A stretch of 64,000 nucleotides of DNA, taken from positions 1-64,000 of the forward strand of contig NZ_VLLB01000005.1 in NCBI RefSeq assembly GCF_007830455.1, given 5' to 3'. Every line of letters starts with the position of its first letter. Within the stretch, counting starts at the first letter, position 1. This document shows positions 34,551 through 44,292 of this stretch, in pieces. A model generated the notes under the pieces. That model made no database searches, was not told the origin of the DNA, and saw only the letters and a program-made list of their open reading frames with translations. This DNA is from Pseudoduganella lurida (lineage in GTDB: Bacteria; Pseudomonadota; Gammaproteobacteria; Burkholderiales; Burkholderiaceae_D). The position numbers and the translations under genes are program-made.

Positions 34551-34598
34551 TGACAGCCGACGAAACAGCCGAGGTAACAGCCCAGGTAACAGCCGCCG
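34551..34598. repeat. Four 12-bp tandem repeats
   Basis: The units are 34551-34562, 34563-34574, 34575-34586 and 34587-34598, each of the form (T/A)(G/A)ACAGCC(G/C)(A/C)(C/G)G. They lie just downstream of the photolyase stop on the minus strand. Confidence 0.85.
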
Positions 34599-34608
34599 GC
34601 GCCGCGGG

Positions 34609-36105
34609 TCACACCCCGGCGTCTTCACCGCTCGCCGTGACATCCTCCGCCGCCTTCCCCTTCACCACCTCGAACCGCTCCAGCGTGCGCTGGCGCGCCT
34701 CGGCATGGTCGACCAGCGGTGCCGGATAGCCGGGAACGCCGCCATGCAGCCACGGCGCATGGATCTGTTTCGACGGCAGGGCGGCCAGCACGGGCAGGTA
34801 GCGGCGAATGAACGCGCCATCCTTGTCGAAGCGTTCCGACTGGGTGACGGGATTGAAGATGCGGAAGAACGGCTGCGCATCGCAGCCGCTGGAGGCGGCC
34901 CACTGCCAGCCGCCGTTGTTCGATGCCAGTTCGTAGTCGTTCAGCCGCAGCGCAAAGTAGCGCTCGCCGCGGCGCCAGTCGATGCCGAAGTCCTTGCACA
35001 GGAAGCTGGCCGTGACCATGCGCAGGCGGTTGTGCATGAAGCCCGTGGTGTTCAGCTGCACCATCGCCGCGTCGACCAGCGGGAAGCCGGTGCGGCCCTC
35101 GCACCAGGCGGCGAACAGCTCATCCGCCGCGGCGCCCGTCTCCCATGCGACCCGGTCGTAGGCGGGCTTGAACGACGCTTCCACCACCTGCGGGTTGAAG
35201 TACAGGATCTGCTGGTAGAACTCGCGCCAGATGAGCTCCGACAGCCAGGTGGCACCGCCTTCGCCGGCCTGGCCCCGCGCGGACAGCTGCATCACCGTGC
35301 GCACCAGGTGGCGGATCGACACGGTGCCGAAGCGCAGGTGCAGCGACAGGCGCGAGGTGGCGTCCAGCTCCGGGTAGTCGCGCGCGGTGCCGTAGTCGGC
35401 CAGGTGCGGCTGGAAGGCCTCGAACAGCGCCGCGCCGCCCTCCATGCCGGGAACGATGCCGACGGCGGCCAGGTCGGCGCCAGCGAAGCCGATGTCCTGC
35501 AATGACGGCAGCGGGCTGGCACCCGGCGCAAAGGCGGCAGCATGCGGTTCGACATGCCACGGCGCCAGCGCTTCCGGTTCCGCCTCCAGCCGGCGCAGCC
35601 ATGATTTTTTATAGGGCGTGAACACCGACAGCGGCTTGCCCACGCGGGACAGCACCTCCTCTTTGGCGAAGATCACCTGGTCCTTGTGCAGGTGCAGCGT
35701 GCGGCCATCGGCCTGCAATGCGGCGGCGACGGCGCTGTCGCGGGCAATGGCGGCCGGGTCGTAGTCCTCGGCGGCATGGACGGCAGCGACGTTCAACTGC
35801 CGCGCCAGGGCCGGGATCGCGTCACGCGCATCGTCGTGCAGCACCACCAGATGGCCGCCGAGCGTTTCCAGCTCCTGCGCCAGTTCGGCCAGCGAGGCGT
35901 GGAGGAAGGCCACGCGGCGGTCGTCGCGCGGCAGGCCGGCCAGGATCGGCTTGTCGAACACGAACACGCAGTGGACCGGGCCGCCGGCGCGCAGCGCGTG
36001 ATGCAGGGCGGCGTGGTCGAATGCGCGCAGGTCGCGCCGGAACCAGACGAGGGCGCCCCGGGCGGCATCCGGCGGGCCGGCGGGATTGTTATTGCTGATG
36101 GGCAT
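34609..36105 (-). CDS. phrB: Deoxyribodipyrimidine photolyase
   Basis: The enzyme uses blue light and FADH to split cyclobutane pyrimidine dimers. The 498-residue protein has the N-terminal antenna domain (LVWFRRDLRAFDHAAL), a linker and the helical FAD domain. Conserved stretches are LSPHLRFG-like SRLSLHLRFGTVS, WLSELIWREFYQQIL, GFPLVDAAMVQLNTTGFMHNRLRM, and NNGGWQWAASSGCDAQPFFRIFNP, which carries the tryptophans of the electron chain. It is full length. Its 3' end lies in repeat-derived DNA, and the stop codon itself may come from a palindromic element. Confidence 0.93.
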   Translation of the reverse strand: MPISNNNPAGPPDAARGALVWFRRDLRAFDHAALHHALRAGGPVHCVFVFDKPILAGLPRDDRRVAFLHASLAELAQELETLGGHLVVLHDDARDAIPALARQLNVAAVHAAEDYDPAAIARDSAVAAALQADGRTLHLHKDQVIFAKEEVLSRVGKPLSVFTPYKKSWLRRLEAEPEALAPWHVEPHAAAFAPGASPLPSLQDIGFAGADLAAVGIVPGMEGGAALFEAFQPHLADYGTARDYPELDATSRLSLHLRFGTVSIRHLVRTVMQLSARGQAGEGGATWLSELIWREFYQQILYFNPQVVEASFKPAYDRVAWETGAAADELFAAWCEGRTGFPLVDAAMVQLNTTGFMHNRLRMVTASFLCKDFGIDWRRGERYFALRLNDYELASNNGGWQWAASSGCDAQPFFRIFNPVTQSERFDKDGAFIRRYLPVLAALPSKQIHAPWLHGGVPGYPAPLVDHAEARQRTLERFEVVKGKAAEDVTASGEDAGV

Positions 36106-36289
36106 TGGGTGTGCGGGACGTCAATTCGTGGAGGGAAATTATTGCCTACGATCAGTATACAGGGCGCCACCCAGGCCGTACCGGGCGCCCATCCCGATTC
36201 GGTGGCCGTTCCGGCAATTCATAGTAAACTGTCGATGTACGCGTGAAGTTTCCACCGTGCAAACAGAAAGTCCAGCAAAGAGAGTAGCC

Positions 36290-36949
36290 ATGAAGAAGAG
36301 CAGAGCGAGCAAACCGCTACCCGTGCCTGGCTTGTTACAGGAGTCCCCCTTGCACAAACTGGAACCGGAGGACGCCTCCACGACGCCGGCGCTGAACCTG
36401 GCGAATCACTTCCTGATCGCAATGCCGTCCATGCAGGATCCCGTCTTCGGCGGCACCGTCGTCTACGTCTGCGAGCACAATGAAAACGGCGTGCTCGGCG
36501 TGGTGATCAACAAGCCCACGGACATGACGATGGACACGCTGTTCGAGCGCATCGACATCGAAGTGACGGCCGGCCGCGAGGGGATGACGGACAAGGCCAT
36601 CATGTTCGGCGGCCCCGTGCAGGACGACCGCGGCTTCGTGCTGCACACGCCCGGCGCGCGCTATTCGTCGTCGCTGACGGTGACGGACGACGTGGCCTTC
36701 ACCACCTCGATCGACGTGCTGGAAGCCGTCGCGCGCGGTGCCGGCCCGCAGCGCATGCTGGTCTCGATCGGCTATTCGGGCTGGAGCCCGGGCCAGATCG
36801 AGGACGAGATCAGCCGCAACGGCTGGCTGACCGTGCATGCCGATCCGGACGTGCTGTTCGACCTGCCGGTCGAGGAGCGCTACCTGGCGGCCATGAAACT
36901 GCTGGGCATCGACCCGCTGATGCTCACGTCCGAAGCGGGGCATGCCTAG
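36290..36949 (+). CDS. yqgE: YqgE/AlgH family protein
   Basis: The 219-residue protein belongs to the UPF0301 family, which has no agreed biochemical function. The family core begins at LANHFLIAMPSMQDPVFGGTVVYVCEHNENGVLGVVINKP, about 38 residues after the chosen start, and includes MFGGPVQDDRGFVLH and GYSGWSPGQIEDEI. ATG 36290 has an AGAG-type site upstream. An in-frame GTG at 36257 is a possible longer start. It overlaps ruvX by eight bases; this pairing with ruvX and the pyr genes is common in betaproteobacteria. Confidence 0.9.
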   Translation: MKKSRASKPLPVPGLLQESPLHKLEPEDASTTPALNLANHFLIAMPSMQDPVFGGTVVYVCEHNENGVLGVVINKPTDMTMDTLFERIDIEVTAGREGMTDKAIMFGGPVQDDRGFVLHTPGARYSSSLTVTDDVAFTTSIDVLEAVARGAGPQRMLVSIGYSGWSPGQIEDEISRNGWLTVHADPDVLFDLPVEERYLAAMKLLGIDPLMLTSEAGHA

Positions 36950-37343
36950 CTTGCAGACCGCACCCCGGACAGTATTCGGCTTCGACTTCGGCATCAAACG
37001 CATCGGTGTAGCGATGGGCAACACGCTGATCGGCCAGGCCAGTCCGCTGGCCGTCGTGGAAGCGATCGACAATGCCACCCGCTTCGCGCGGATCCGCGCA
37101 CTGATCGACCAGTGGCATCCCGCGCTGCTGATCGTGGGCCTGCCGCTGCATCCCGATGGCGCCGAACACGAGATGACGGCGCGCTGCCGCCGCTTCGCCA
37201 ACCAGCTGCACGGCCGCTTCGGCATTCCCGTCGAACTGGTCGACGAGCGCTATTCGTCCGCCGTGCTGTCGGCGAAGCGGGGCGAGGTCATCGACGACCG
37301 CGCCGCCGCCATCATCCTGCAACAATATTTTGATTCGAACTGA
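36942..37343 (+). CDS. ruvX: RuvX/YqgF RNase H-like nuclease
   Basis: This 133-residue protein has the RNase H-like fold of the YqgF family, described both as a putative Holliday junction resolvase and as a nuclease in 16S rRNA maturation. The acidic residues are visible in FGFDFGIKRIGVA, in LVDERYSS and in EVIDDRAAA. It starts inside the end of yqgE and is followed by pyrR after 14 bases. Confidence 0.92.
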   Translation: MPSLQTAPRTVFGFDFGIKRIGVAMGNTLIGQASPLAVVEAIDNATRFARIRALIDQWHPALLIVGLPLHPDGAEHEMTARCRRFANQLHGRFGIPVELVDERYSSAVLSAKRGEVIDDRAAAIILQQYFDSN

Positions 37344-37357
37344 TTTCTTTGACTCCC

Positions 37358-37888
37358 ATGCCCAATCTGACTGACCCCGCCAGCCTGGACGCCGAGGCGC
37401 TGTATGCCGCGCTGCTCGAGCAGGTAAAGACCGGCCTGGCCGGCGCGCACGATCCCGCCATCGTCGGCATCCACTCCGGCGGTGCCTGGATCGCCGAGCG
37501 CCTGGCGCAGGACCTGGGCCTGACCGAACGCTGCGGCGTACTCGATGTGTCCTTCTACCGCGACGACTACGCAAAGAAGGGCCTGCCCGCCGAAGTGAAA
37601 CCCACCCATATCGGCTTCGACGTGGCCGGCGCCACCATCCTGCTGGTGGACGACGTGCTGTACACGGGCCGCACCACGCGCGCCGCGATCAACGAGCTGT
37701 TCGACTATGGCCGCCCGGCGCGCATCCTGCTCGCGGCGCTGGTGGACCGCGGCGAGCGCCAGTTGCCGGTGGCGGCGGACTTCGTGGCGGCCCATACTCG
37801 CGTTGCCGCCGGCCAGGCGCTGCGCCTGACGCAGGACGAGGCGCGCCGCTTCACCCTGACCATCGAACACGACCATCCAGTGACCTGA
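37358..37888 (+). CDS. pyrR: PyrR-type uracil phosphoribosyltransferase/regulator
   Basis: The 176-residue protein has the PRPP-binding motif [18 protein letters not shown] (about 93-110) and [14 protein letters not shown] for the base site. In Gram-positive bacteria PyrR controls pyr attenuation and has weak uracil phosphoribosyltransferase activity. In proteobacteria its regulatory role is less certain. ATG 37358 is preferred; a TTG nine bases upstream is in frame. It precedes pyrB by four bases, which supports a pyrimidine role. Confidence 0.9.
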   Translation: MPNLTDPASLDAEALYAALLEQVKTGLAGAHDPAIVGIHSGGAWIAERLAQDLGLTERCGVLDVSFYRDDYAKKGLPAEVKPTHIGFDVAGATILLVDDVLYTGRTTRAAINELFDYGRPARILLAALVDRGERQLPVAADFVAAHTRVAAGQALRLTQDEARRFTLTIEHDHPVT

Positions 37889-37892
37889 TCCC

Positions 37893-38858
37893 ATGCTCAA
37901 TCCGCAACTGAACAAACACGGCGAGCTGCAGCACCTGCTGACGACCGAAGGCCTGCCGAAGGCCATCATCAACCAGATCCTCGACACGGCGTCCTCGTTC
38001 GTCAGCGTGTCGGACCGCGAGGTCAAGAAGGTGCCGCTGCTGCGCGGGAAAAGCGTGTTCAACCTGTTCTTCGAGAACTCCACGCGCACCCGGACCACGT
38101 TCGAGATCGCGTCGAAGCGCCTGTCGGCGGACGTGATCAACCTGAACATCTCGGCCTCCTCGGCCAGCAAGGGCGAATCGCTGCTGGACACGATCGACAA
38201 CCTGGCCGCCATGCATGCGGACATGTTCGTGGTACGCCACGCCTCGTCCGGCGCGCCCTACCTGATCGCCAAGCACCTGCACGACACGAAGCAGAACCAC
38301 GTGCACGTGGTGAACGCGGGCGACGGCCGCCACGCGCACCCGACCCAGGGCCTGCTGGACATGTACACGATCCGGCACTACAAGAAGGACTTCACGAACC
38401 TGCGCGTGGCCATTGTTGGCGACATCCTGCACAGCCGCGTGGCCCGGTCCGACATCCACGCGCTGTCCACGCTGGGCGTACCGGAGATCCGCGCGATCGG
38501 CCCGCACACGCTGCTGCCGGGCGGCCTGGACCAGCTGGGCGTGCGCACCTTCACCAACATGGACGAAGGGCTGAAGGACGTCGACGTGATCATCATGCTG
38601 CGGCTGCAGAACGAGCGCATGAGCGGCGCGCTGCTGCCGTCCGCCCAGGAATACTTCAAGAGCTACGGCCTCACGCCCGAGCGCCTGGCGCTGGCCAGGC
38701 CGGATGCGATCGTGATGCACCCGGGGCCGATGAACCGGGGCGTGGAGATCGATTCGGCCGTGGCGGACGGGCCGCAGGCCGTGATCCTGCCGCAGGTCAC
38801 GTTCGGCATCGCGGTGCGGATGGCGGTGATGAGCATCGTGGCAGGCAATCAAGGGTAA
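37893..38858 (+). CDS. pyrB: Aspartate carbamoyltransferase catalytic subunit
   Basis: PyrB joins carbamoyl phosphate and aspartate, the committed step of pyrimidine synthesis. The 321-residue protein has the carbamoyl phosphate motif [12 protein letters not shown] (STRTR at 63-67), HPTQGLLD and the C-terminal [12 protein letters not shown]. No pyrI regulatory subunit follows. The next gene is a dihydroorotase homologue lacking its metal-binding HxH, the arrangement of the class A PyrB-PyrC' transcarbamoylases known from Pseudomonas. Confidence 0.96.
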   Translation: MLNPQLNKHGELQHLLTTEGLPKAIINQILDTASSFVSVSDREVKKVPLLRGKSVFNLFFENSTRTRTTFEIASKRLSADVINLNISASSASKGESLLDTIDNLAAMHADMFVVRHASSGAPYLIAKHLHDTKQNHVHVVNAGDGRHAHPTQGLLDMYTIRHYKKDFTNLRVAIVGDILHSRVARSDIHALSTLGVPEIRAIGPHTLLPGGLDQLGVRTFTNMDEGLKDVDVIIMLRLQNERMSGALLPSAQEYFKSYGLTPERLALARPDAIVMHPGPMNRGVEIDSAVADGPQAVILPQVTFGIAVRMAVMSIVAGNQG

Positions 38859-38889
38859 ATACAGGATGAAGCGCAGGAATAACGATCTG

Positions 38890-40185
38890 ATGAGTAATCT
38901 TCTCATTCAAAACGGCCGCGTGATCGACCCGGCCAACGGTGTCGACACCGTGCAGGACGTGTACATCGTCGACGGCAAGGTGGCCGCATTCGGTACGGCG
39001 CCGGAGGGCTTCACGGCCGAGCGCACGCTCGATGCCACCGGCCTCGTCGTCGCACCGGGCCTGGTGGACCTGTCGGCGCGGCTGCGCGAGCCGGGCTACG
39101 AATACAAGGCCACGCTGGAATCGGAACTGCAGGCGGCCATGCAGGGCGGCGTGACGAGCCTCGTCTGCCCGCCGGACACGGATCCCGTGCTGGACGAGCC
39201 GGGCCTGGTCGAGATGCTGAAGCACCGCGCACGGGGCCGCAACCAGGCCAATGTGCATCCGCTGGGCGCGCTGACGATGGGCCTGAAGGGCGCCGCGCTG
39301 ACGGAGATGGCGGAACTGACGGAAGCGGGCTGCATCGGCTTCGCGCAGGCCGAAGTACCGGTCGAGGACACCAATGTGCTGCTGCGCGCGCTGCAGTACG
39401 CGAAGACGTTCGGCTACACCGTGTGGCTGCGGCCGCAGGATGCGCACATCGGCAAGGGCGGCGTGGCGCACAGCGGCCCGCTGGCCTCGCGCCTGGGCCT
39501 GTCCGGCGTGCCGGTGATGGCCGAGACCATCGCGCTGCACACCATCTTCGAGCTGGTACGGTCGACTGGCGCGCGGGTGCACCTGTGCCGCCTGTCGTCC
39601 GCGGCCGGGCTGGAACTGGTGCGCGCGGCGAAGGCGGAAGGGCTGCCCGTCACCTGCGACGTGGGCGCCCATCACGTGCACCTGACCGATGCCGACATCA
39701 ATTTCTTCGACCCGAACGCGCGCGTGACGCCGCCGTTCCGCAGCCAGCGCGACCGCGAGGCGATCCGCAATGCGGTGGCCGATGGCACGGTCGACGCCAT
39801 CTGCTCGGACCACACGCCGGTCGACGACGACGAGAAGCTGCTGCCGTTCGGCGAAGCCTCGCCGGGCGCGACGGGCCTGGAGCTGCTGCTGTCGCTGGCA
39901 CTGAAATGGGCCGAGGAACAGAACCATGGTGCCGCCAACCTGTTCAAGGCGCTGCAGCGGGTGACGGCCGATCCGGCCCGCGTGGCAGGGCTCGATGCCG
40001 GCCACCTGGCGGTGGGCGCGGTGGCGGACGTGGTGGTGTTCGATCCGCAGGCGCGCTGGCTGGTCGAGCCGGCCGCGCTGGCCAGCCAGGGCAAGCACAC
40101 GCCGTTCATCGGCTACGAGATGCCGGGCCAGGTGCGCGCCACCATCGTGGCCGGCCACGTGGCGTTCGAGCGCGCGGCACGCTGA
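38890..40185 (+). CDS. pyrC': Dihydroorotase-like protein without the HxH metal motif (PyrC')
   Basis: The 431-residue protein has the amidohydrolase fold of dihydroorotase. In active enzymes the first strand ends in PGLVDLHVHLREPG; here residues 60-66 read D-L-S-A-R-L-R, so both metal-binding histidines are lost (Ser62, Arg64). The later CSDHTPVD motif remains. Such proteins (PyrC' or PyrX) in Pseudomonas are inactive and hold aspartate transcarbamoylase trimers together; the adjacent pyrB supports this role here. ATG 38890 gives the family N-terminus (MSNLLIQNGRVIDPANG). An ATG at 38866 adds eight residues. An active dihydroorotase must be encoded elsewhere. Confidence 0.88.
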   Translation: MSNLLIQNGRVIDPANGVDTVQDVYIVDGKVAAFGTAPEGFTAERTLDATGLVVAPGLVDLSARLREPGYEYKATLESELQAAMQGGVTSLVCPPDTDPVLDEPGLVEMLKHRARGRNQANVHPLGALTMGLKGAALTEMAELTEAGCIGFAQAEVPVEDTNVLLRALQYAKTFGYTVWLRPQDAHIGKGGVAHSGPLASRLGLSGVPVMAETIALHTIFELVRSTGARVHLCRLSSAAGLELVRAAKAEGLPVTCDVGAHHVHLTDADINFFDPNARVTPPFRSQRDREAIRNAVADGTVDAICSDHTPVDDDEKLLPFGEASPGATGLELLLSLALKWAEEQNHGAANLFKALQRVTADPARVAGLDAGHLAVGAVADVVVFDPQARWLVEPAALASQGKHTPFIGYEMPGQVRATIVAGHVAFERAAR

Positions 40186-40229
40186 CGACTGCGGTGCCGG
40201 CGGTTTCGCCATGAACCGCTGCCATGATC

Positions 40230-40258
40230 CCCGCCATGACCCCCGCGGTCATGGCGGG
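40230..40258. terminator. Strong hairpin between pyrC' and plsC
   Basis: CCCGCCATGACC (40230-40241) and GGTCATGGCGGG (40247-40258) make a perfect 12-base stem with a five-base loop, 45 bases after the pyrC' stop. There is no T-run, so it may be a weak terminator, an RNA-stabilising structure or a repeat-derived element. Confidence 0.55.
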
Positions 40259-40361
40259 CTGGCCGTGACTCCGACCCCGCCGGCCCGGCCCGATGTCATC
40301 ACCGGTACACGGATGACTGGTATCGTGCAATGATGGTGACTCTGTCCTCTTCCTTATTTCC

Positions 40362-41168
40362 ATGATCGTTTTCCTGCGTATCGTGCGGCTCGTCATCCAC
40401 CTGCTGGTGGGCATGGCGATCTGCGCGCTGGTATTTCCCTGGGTCGACCGGCAGGCGCGCGAAGTGCACGTGCGGCGCTGGTCGCGCTACCTGCTGGCCA
40501 TCTGCAATGTGCAGGTGCAGATCACCGGTGGCAGCGCGGTGCCGCGCGCCCAGGCGCTGGTGGTGTCGAACCATGTGTCCTGGCTCGACATCTTCGTGCT
40601 GAACGCGCTGTATCCATGCCGCTTCGTGGCGAAGGCCGAGATCCGCTCGTGGCCGCTGGCCGGCTGGCTGGTGGAGCAGGCCGGCACCGTGTTCATCGCC
40701 CGCGGCAGCCGGCGCGACCTGCGGCGTGCGTTCGAGGGGCTCGTGACGGCACTGAAAGGGGGCGAGCGGGTGGCCTTCTTCCCGGAAGGAACCACGGCGC
40801 CGCAGGGCACGCTGCTGCCGTTCCACGCCAACCTGTTCCAGGCCGCGGTGGACGCAAAAGCGCGCGTGCAGCCCTACGCGATCCGCTACATCGACAGCCG
40901 CCGCAACCTCCATCCGGCGGTCGAGTTCATCGGTGAGATGACGTTCGCGCAGAGCGTGATGGCCATCATGTCCGGCAAGCCGATCCATGCGCGGGTGACC
41001 ATCCTGCGCTCGATGAAGGCGGAGAACCTGAACCGCCGCGAAATGGCCGAACGTTCCTACCAGGCCATCCGCCAGGCGCTGGGCATTCCCGCGCCCGCCG
41101 AGGCGGAGGAGGCCGGGCTGGATGACGCAGTGGAAGAGGATGGCGATCCGGACGCGGCCGCGGCGTAG
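40362..41168 (+). CDS. plsC: 1-acylglycerol-3-phosphate acyltransferase (PlsC family)
   Basis: PlsC adds the second acyl chain to lysophosphatidic acid to give phosphatidic acid. The 268-residue protein has an N-terminal membrane segment (about 5-26), the catalytic NHVSWLD motif (His71, Asp76) and FPEGTT (140-145) for the glycerol phosphate. The last 30 residues are acidic and low in complexity. It follows pyrC' after 176 bases with a hairpin between, so it may have its own promoter. A second homologue is at 52945. Confidence 0.88.
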   Translation: MIVFLRIVRLVIHLLVGMAICALVFPWVDRQAREVHVRRWSRYLLAICNVQVQITGGSAVPRAQALVVSNHVSWLDIFVLNALYPCRFVAKAEIRSWPLAGWLVEQAGTVFIARGSRRDLRRAFEGLVTALKGGERVAFFPEGTTAPQGTLLPFHANLFQAAVDAKARVQPYAIRYIDSRRNLHPAVEFIGEMTFAQSVMAIMSGKPIHARVTILRSMKAENLNRREMAERSYQAIRQALGIPAPAEAEEAGLDDAVEEDGDPDAAAA

Positions 41169-41183
41169 GGCGCAAGCCGCAGA

Positions 41184-41268
41184 GAACCGCGACGTACCTG
41201 GGCTCCCGGCACCGGGCAGCCGCCGGTAGTGGTGGCCACGAACCGCGGCGTACCGGGGCTTGGCACCG
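41184..41268. repeat. Pair of imperfect direct repeats of about 30 bp
   Basis: GAACCGCGACGTACC-type copies start at 41184 and 41240; each continues into a GGGGCT or GGGCTC block and GGCACCG. They lie between the convergent plsC and apaH genes, close to a fragment (CGGTGCCTGACTCC, 41307-41320) that resembles the palindromic repeats. Confidence 0.6.
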
Positions 41269-41348
41269 CTGCTCCGGGACTTCGGCAGAACCGTCTGCGC
41301 ATGTCGCGGTGCCTGACTCCAGCCTTCAGGCAGCATCACCATGCAGCG

Positions 41349-42194
41349 TCAGCCCTTGCCCTTCGCCCTTCGGAACTCCGGGCACTCCACCTGCAGCAGC
41401 GACCGGTCGTCCAGGCAGACGGCCGACAGCTGGCCGCCCCACACGCAGCCGCTGTCCAGCGCCACCAGCTTCGGTTCGATGCGCAGGCCGAGCGCCGACC
41501 AGTGCCCGAACACCACGGTCACGTCCGCCGTGGCGCGGCCCGGCACCTCGAACCACGGCAGCAGGCCGGTGGCCGGGTCGATCGTGGCGCTTTCCTTCTG
41601 CTTGAAGTCCATCGTGCCGTCCGCCGTGCAGAAGCGCATCCGGGTCAGGGCATTGACGATGCAGCGCAGCCGCGCCGTGCCGCGCAGGTCGTCGTCCCAG
41701 CGGTCCGGCTGGTTGCCGTACATCTCGGCCAGGAACGTCACCCATTCGTCGCTGCGCAGCGCCGCTTCCACTTCGCCTGCCAGCGCCATCGTCCGCTCTG
41801 CCGTCCACTGGGGCAGCACGCCGCCGTGCACCAGCAGATGCCCCTTCGTATACAGGGCCATCGGGCGGCTGCGCAGCCAGTGCAGCAGCGCCTCGCGGTC
41901 CGGCGCGGCCAGGATGGTGTCCAGCGTATCGGAGCCCGATTCCGGGCGGATGCCGTTCGCCACCGCCAGCAGGTGCAGGTCGTGATTGCCCAGCACGGCA
42001 TCGATGCGGCCGCCGCTGCCCTGGGCCAGCGCCTGCACATAGCGCAGGGTGGCCAGCGAGTCCGGTCCTCGGTTGATCAGGTCGCCGCAAAAGAGGATGG
42101 AGGGCGGTTCGTTCTCCCTTGCCAGAATCGCTTCGACGAGTGAAACTGTTTCCGCATGACAACCTTGCAGGTCGCCGATGGCATAGGTCCGCAT
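41349..42194 (-). CDS. apaH: Symmetrical bis(5'-nucleosyl)-tetraphosphatase
   Basis: ApaH cleaves Ap4A to two ADP and removes Np4 caps from RNA. The 281-residue protein is a calcineurin-like phosphoesterase with GDLQG (7-11), GDLINRG (37-43), GNHD (69-72), LVHGG and FGHWSALG in order. The open frame extends 18 codons further upstream, but ATG 42194 ([12 protein letters not shown]) is the family start. It is divergent from rfbB, sharing about 100 bases of upstream DNA. Confidence 0.95.
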   Translation of the reverse strand: MRTYAIGDLQGCHAETVSLVEAILARENEPPSILFCGDLINRGPDSLATLRYVQALAQGSGGRIDAVLGNHDLHLLAVANGIRPESGSDTLDTILAAPDREALLHWLRSRPMALYTKGHLLVHGGVLPQWTAERTMALAGEVEAALRSDEWVTFLAEMYGNQPDRWDDDLRGTARLRCIVNALTRMRFCTADGTMDFKQKESATIDPATGLLPWFEVPGRATADVTVVFGHWSALGLRIEPKLVALDSGCVWGGQLSAVCLDDRSLLQVECPEFRRAKGKG

Positions 42195-42248
42195 ATGTTT
42201 CCTAGATACACGATTGCAATTATCTGGAGGCCGGCGGGCGCTTTCCAT

Positions 42249-42254
42249 TACAAT
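42249..42254 (+). promoter_or_regulatory. Possible -10 element for the rfb operon
   Basis: TACAAT lies 41 bases before the rfbB start in an A+T-rich stretch of the apaH-rfbB gap. No good -35 is seen at the right distance, so an activator or alternative promoter is possible. Confidence 0.25.
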
Positions 42255-42295
42255 CGAGGTTATTACTTAATCAACTTGCAGGACAGGGATACTAA

Positions 42296-43378
42296 ATGAT
42301 TTTCGTGACAGGCGGGGCCGGTTTCATCGGCTCGAACTTCGTGCTGGACTGGCTGGCCGGGTCGGATGAGCCGGTGCTCAACTTCGACAAGCTCACCTAT
42401 GCCGGCAACCTGAACAACCTGGCGTCCCTGAAGGACGATGCCCGCCACGTCTTCGTGCGCGGCGATATCTGCGACGGCGAACAGGTGCTGGCCCTGCTGC
42501 GCGAACACCGTCCGCGCGCCATCGTGCACTTCGCCGCCGAGAGCCATGTGGACCGGTCGATCCACGGTCCGGCCGAGTTCATCAACACGAATATCAACGG
42601 CACGTTCGCCCTGCTGGAAGCGGCCCGGGCCTACTGGACCGCCCTGCCGGACGCCGAGAAGGAGGCGTTCCGCTTCCTGCACGTGTCCACCGACGAAGTG
42701 TACGGCACGCTGGGCGCCACCGATCCCGCGTTCACCGAAACGACGGCATTCGCGCCCAACAGCCCCTATTCGGCGTCGAAAGCAGCCTCCGACCACCTGG
42801 TGCGTTCCTACCACCATACCTACGGCTTCCCGACGCTCACCACGAACTGCTCGAACAACTACGGCCCTTACCACTTCCCGGAAAAACTGATCCCGCTGAT
42901 CATCGCCAACGCGCAGGCCGGCAAGCCGCTGCCGATCTACGGCGACGGCCAGCAGATCCGCGACTGGCTGTACGTGTCCGACCACTGCGCGGCGATCCGC
43001 CGCGTGCTGGCCGATGGCCGCCTGGGCGAAACCTACAACGTGGGCGGCTGGAACGAGATGGCCAACCTCGACGTGGTGCACACGCTGTGCGACATCCTCG
43101 ACAGCCTGAAGCCGAAGGCCACGGGCAGCTACCGCGACCAGATCACCTACGTGAAGGACCGCCCGGGCCACGACCGCCGCTACGCGATCGATGCGCGCAA
43201 GCTGGAGCGCGAGCTGGGCTGGAAGCCGGCCGAGACGTTCGAGACGGGCATCCGCAAGACGGTGCAGTGGTACCTCGATAACGCCGCCTGGGTGGCGGAC
43301 GTGCAGTCGGGCGCCTATGCGAAATGGGTCGAGACCAATTACTTCAACCGCGACAGCAGCCAGGCGGAGGCATCATGA
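42296..43378 (+). CDS. rfbB: dTDP-glucose 4,6-dehydratase
   Basis: RfbB (RmlB) converts dTDP-glucose to dTDP-4-keto-6-deoxyglucose, the second step to dTDP-L-rhamnose. The 360-residue protein is an extended short-chain dehydrogenase with TGGAGFIGS (5-13) for NAD, the catalytic pair Asp133-Glu134 in HVSTDEVYG, and Y158-S-A-S-K162. An AGGG site precedes the ATG. It heads four tightly overlapping genes (rfbB, A, C, D) that complete the rhamnose donor pathway. Confidence 0.97.
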   Translation: MIFVTGGAGFIGSNFVLDWLAGSDEPVLNFDKLTYAGNLNNLASLKDDARHVFVRGDICDGEQVLALLREHRPRAIVHFAAESHVDRSIHGPAEFINTNINGTFALLEAARAYWTALPDAEKEAFRFLHVSTDEVYGTLGATDPAFTETTAFAPNSPYSASKAASDHLVRSYHHTYGFPTLTTNCSNNYGPYHFPEKLIPLIIANAQAGKPLPIYGDGQQIRDWLYVSDHCAAIRRVLADGRLGETYNVGGWNEMANLDVVHTLCDILDSLKPKATGSYRDQITYVKDRPGHDRRYAIDARKLERELGWKPAETFETGIRKTVQWYLDNAAWVADVQSGAYAKWVETNYFNRDSSQAEAS

Positions 43379-44292
43379 ACGACCAGGCATCGAACCCCGC
43401 GATCACGGGCCGCAAGGGCATCATCCTGGCCGGCGGCTCCGGCACGCGGCTGTACCCGGTCACCACCAGCGTCTCGAAGCAGCTGCTGCCGATCTACGAC
43501 AAGCCGATGATCTACCATCCCCTCACCACGCTGATGCTGGCGGGGATGCGCGAGATCCTCATCATCTCCACGCCGCAGGACACGCCGCGCTTCCGCGACC
43601 TGCTGGGCGACGGCAGCCAGTGGGGCCTGCAGCTGTCCTACGCGGTGCAGCCTTCGCCGGACGGCCTGGCGCAGGCCTTCATCATCGGCCGCGACTTCGT
43701 GGGCGATGCACCGTCCGCGCTGATCCTGGGCGATAACATCTACTACGGCAACGACCTGGACGGCCTGCTGCGCAACGCCGCCAGCCAGCCGGACGGCGCC
43801 ACCGTGTTCGCCTACCACGTGCAGGATCCGGAGCGCTACGGCGTGGTCGATTTCGACAGCGAGCGGCGCGCCATCAGCATCGAGGAAAAGCCGGCCGTGC
43901 CGAAGTCGAACTACGCCGTCACCGGCCTGTACTTCTACGACAGCCAGGTGTGCGACATCGCCGCGTCGATCCAGCCTTCCGCCCGCGGCGAGCTGGAGAT
44001 CACGGACGTCAACCGCGCCTACCTCGAACGGGGCGACCTGCGCGTGGAGCTGATGGGCCGCGGCATGGCCTGGCTCGACACCGGCACCCACGATTCGCTG
44101 CTCGACGCATCGCAGTTCATCGCCACCATCGAGAAGCGCCAGGGCCTGAAGGTGGCCTGTCCGGAGGAGATCGCGTACCGGAAGGGCTACATCGACGCCG
44201 CCCAGCTGGCGCGCCTGGCCGAACCGCTGAAGAAGAACGGCTACGGCCAGTATCTGCTGCAGATCCTGCAGGACAAGGTGATTCCGCGATGA
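43375..44292 (+). CDS. rfbA: Glucose-1-phosphate thymidylyltransferase
   Basis: RfbA (RmlA) makes dTDP-glucose from glucose-1-phosphate and dTTP. The 305-residue protein has the nucleotide motif [13 protein letters not shown] (18-30), [13 protein letters not shown] and the later [20 protein letters not shown]. Its ATG overlaps the rfbB stop (ATGA), and its own stop overlaps rfbC. Confidence 0.97.
   Translation: MNDQASNPAITGRKGIILAGGSGTRLYPVTTSVSKQLLPIYDKPMIYHPLTTLMLAGMREILIISTPQDTPRFRDLLGDGSQWGLQLSYAVQPSPDGLAQAFIIGRDFVGDAPSALILGDNIYYGNDLDGLLRNAASQPDGATVFAYHVQDPERYGVVDFDSERRAISIEEKPAVPKSNYAVTGLYFYDSQVCDIAASIQPSARGELEITDVNRAYLERGDLRVELMGRGMAWLDTGTHDSLLDASQFIATIEKRQGLKVACPEEIAYRKGYIDAAQLARLAEPLKKNGYGQYLLQILQDKVIPR

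Noticed and set aside
40230..40258. Confident rho-independent terminator after pyrC'
   Set aside because: The stem is perfect but there is no T-run, so it was kept only as a hairpin of uncertain role.
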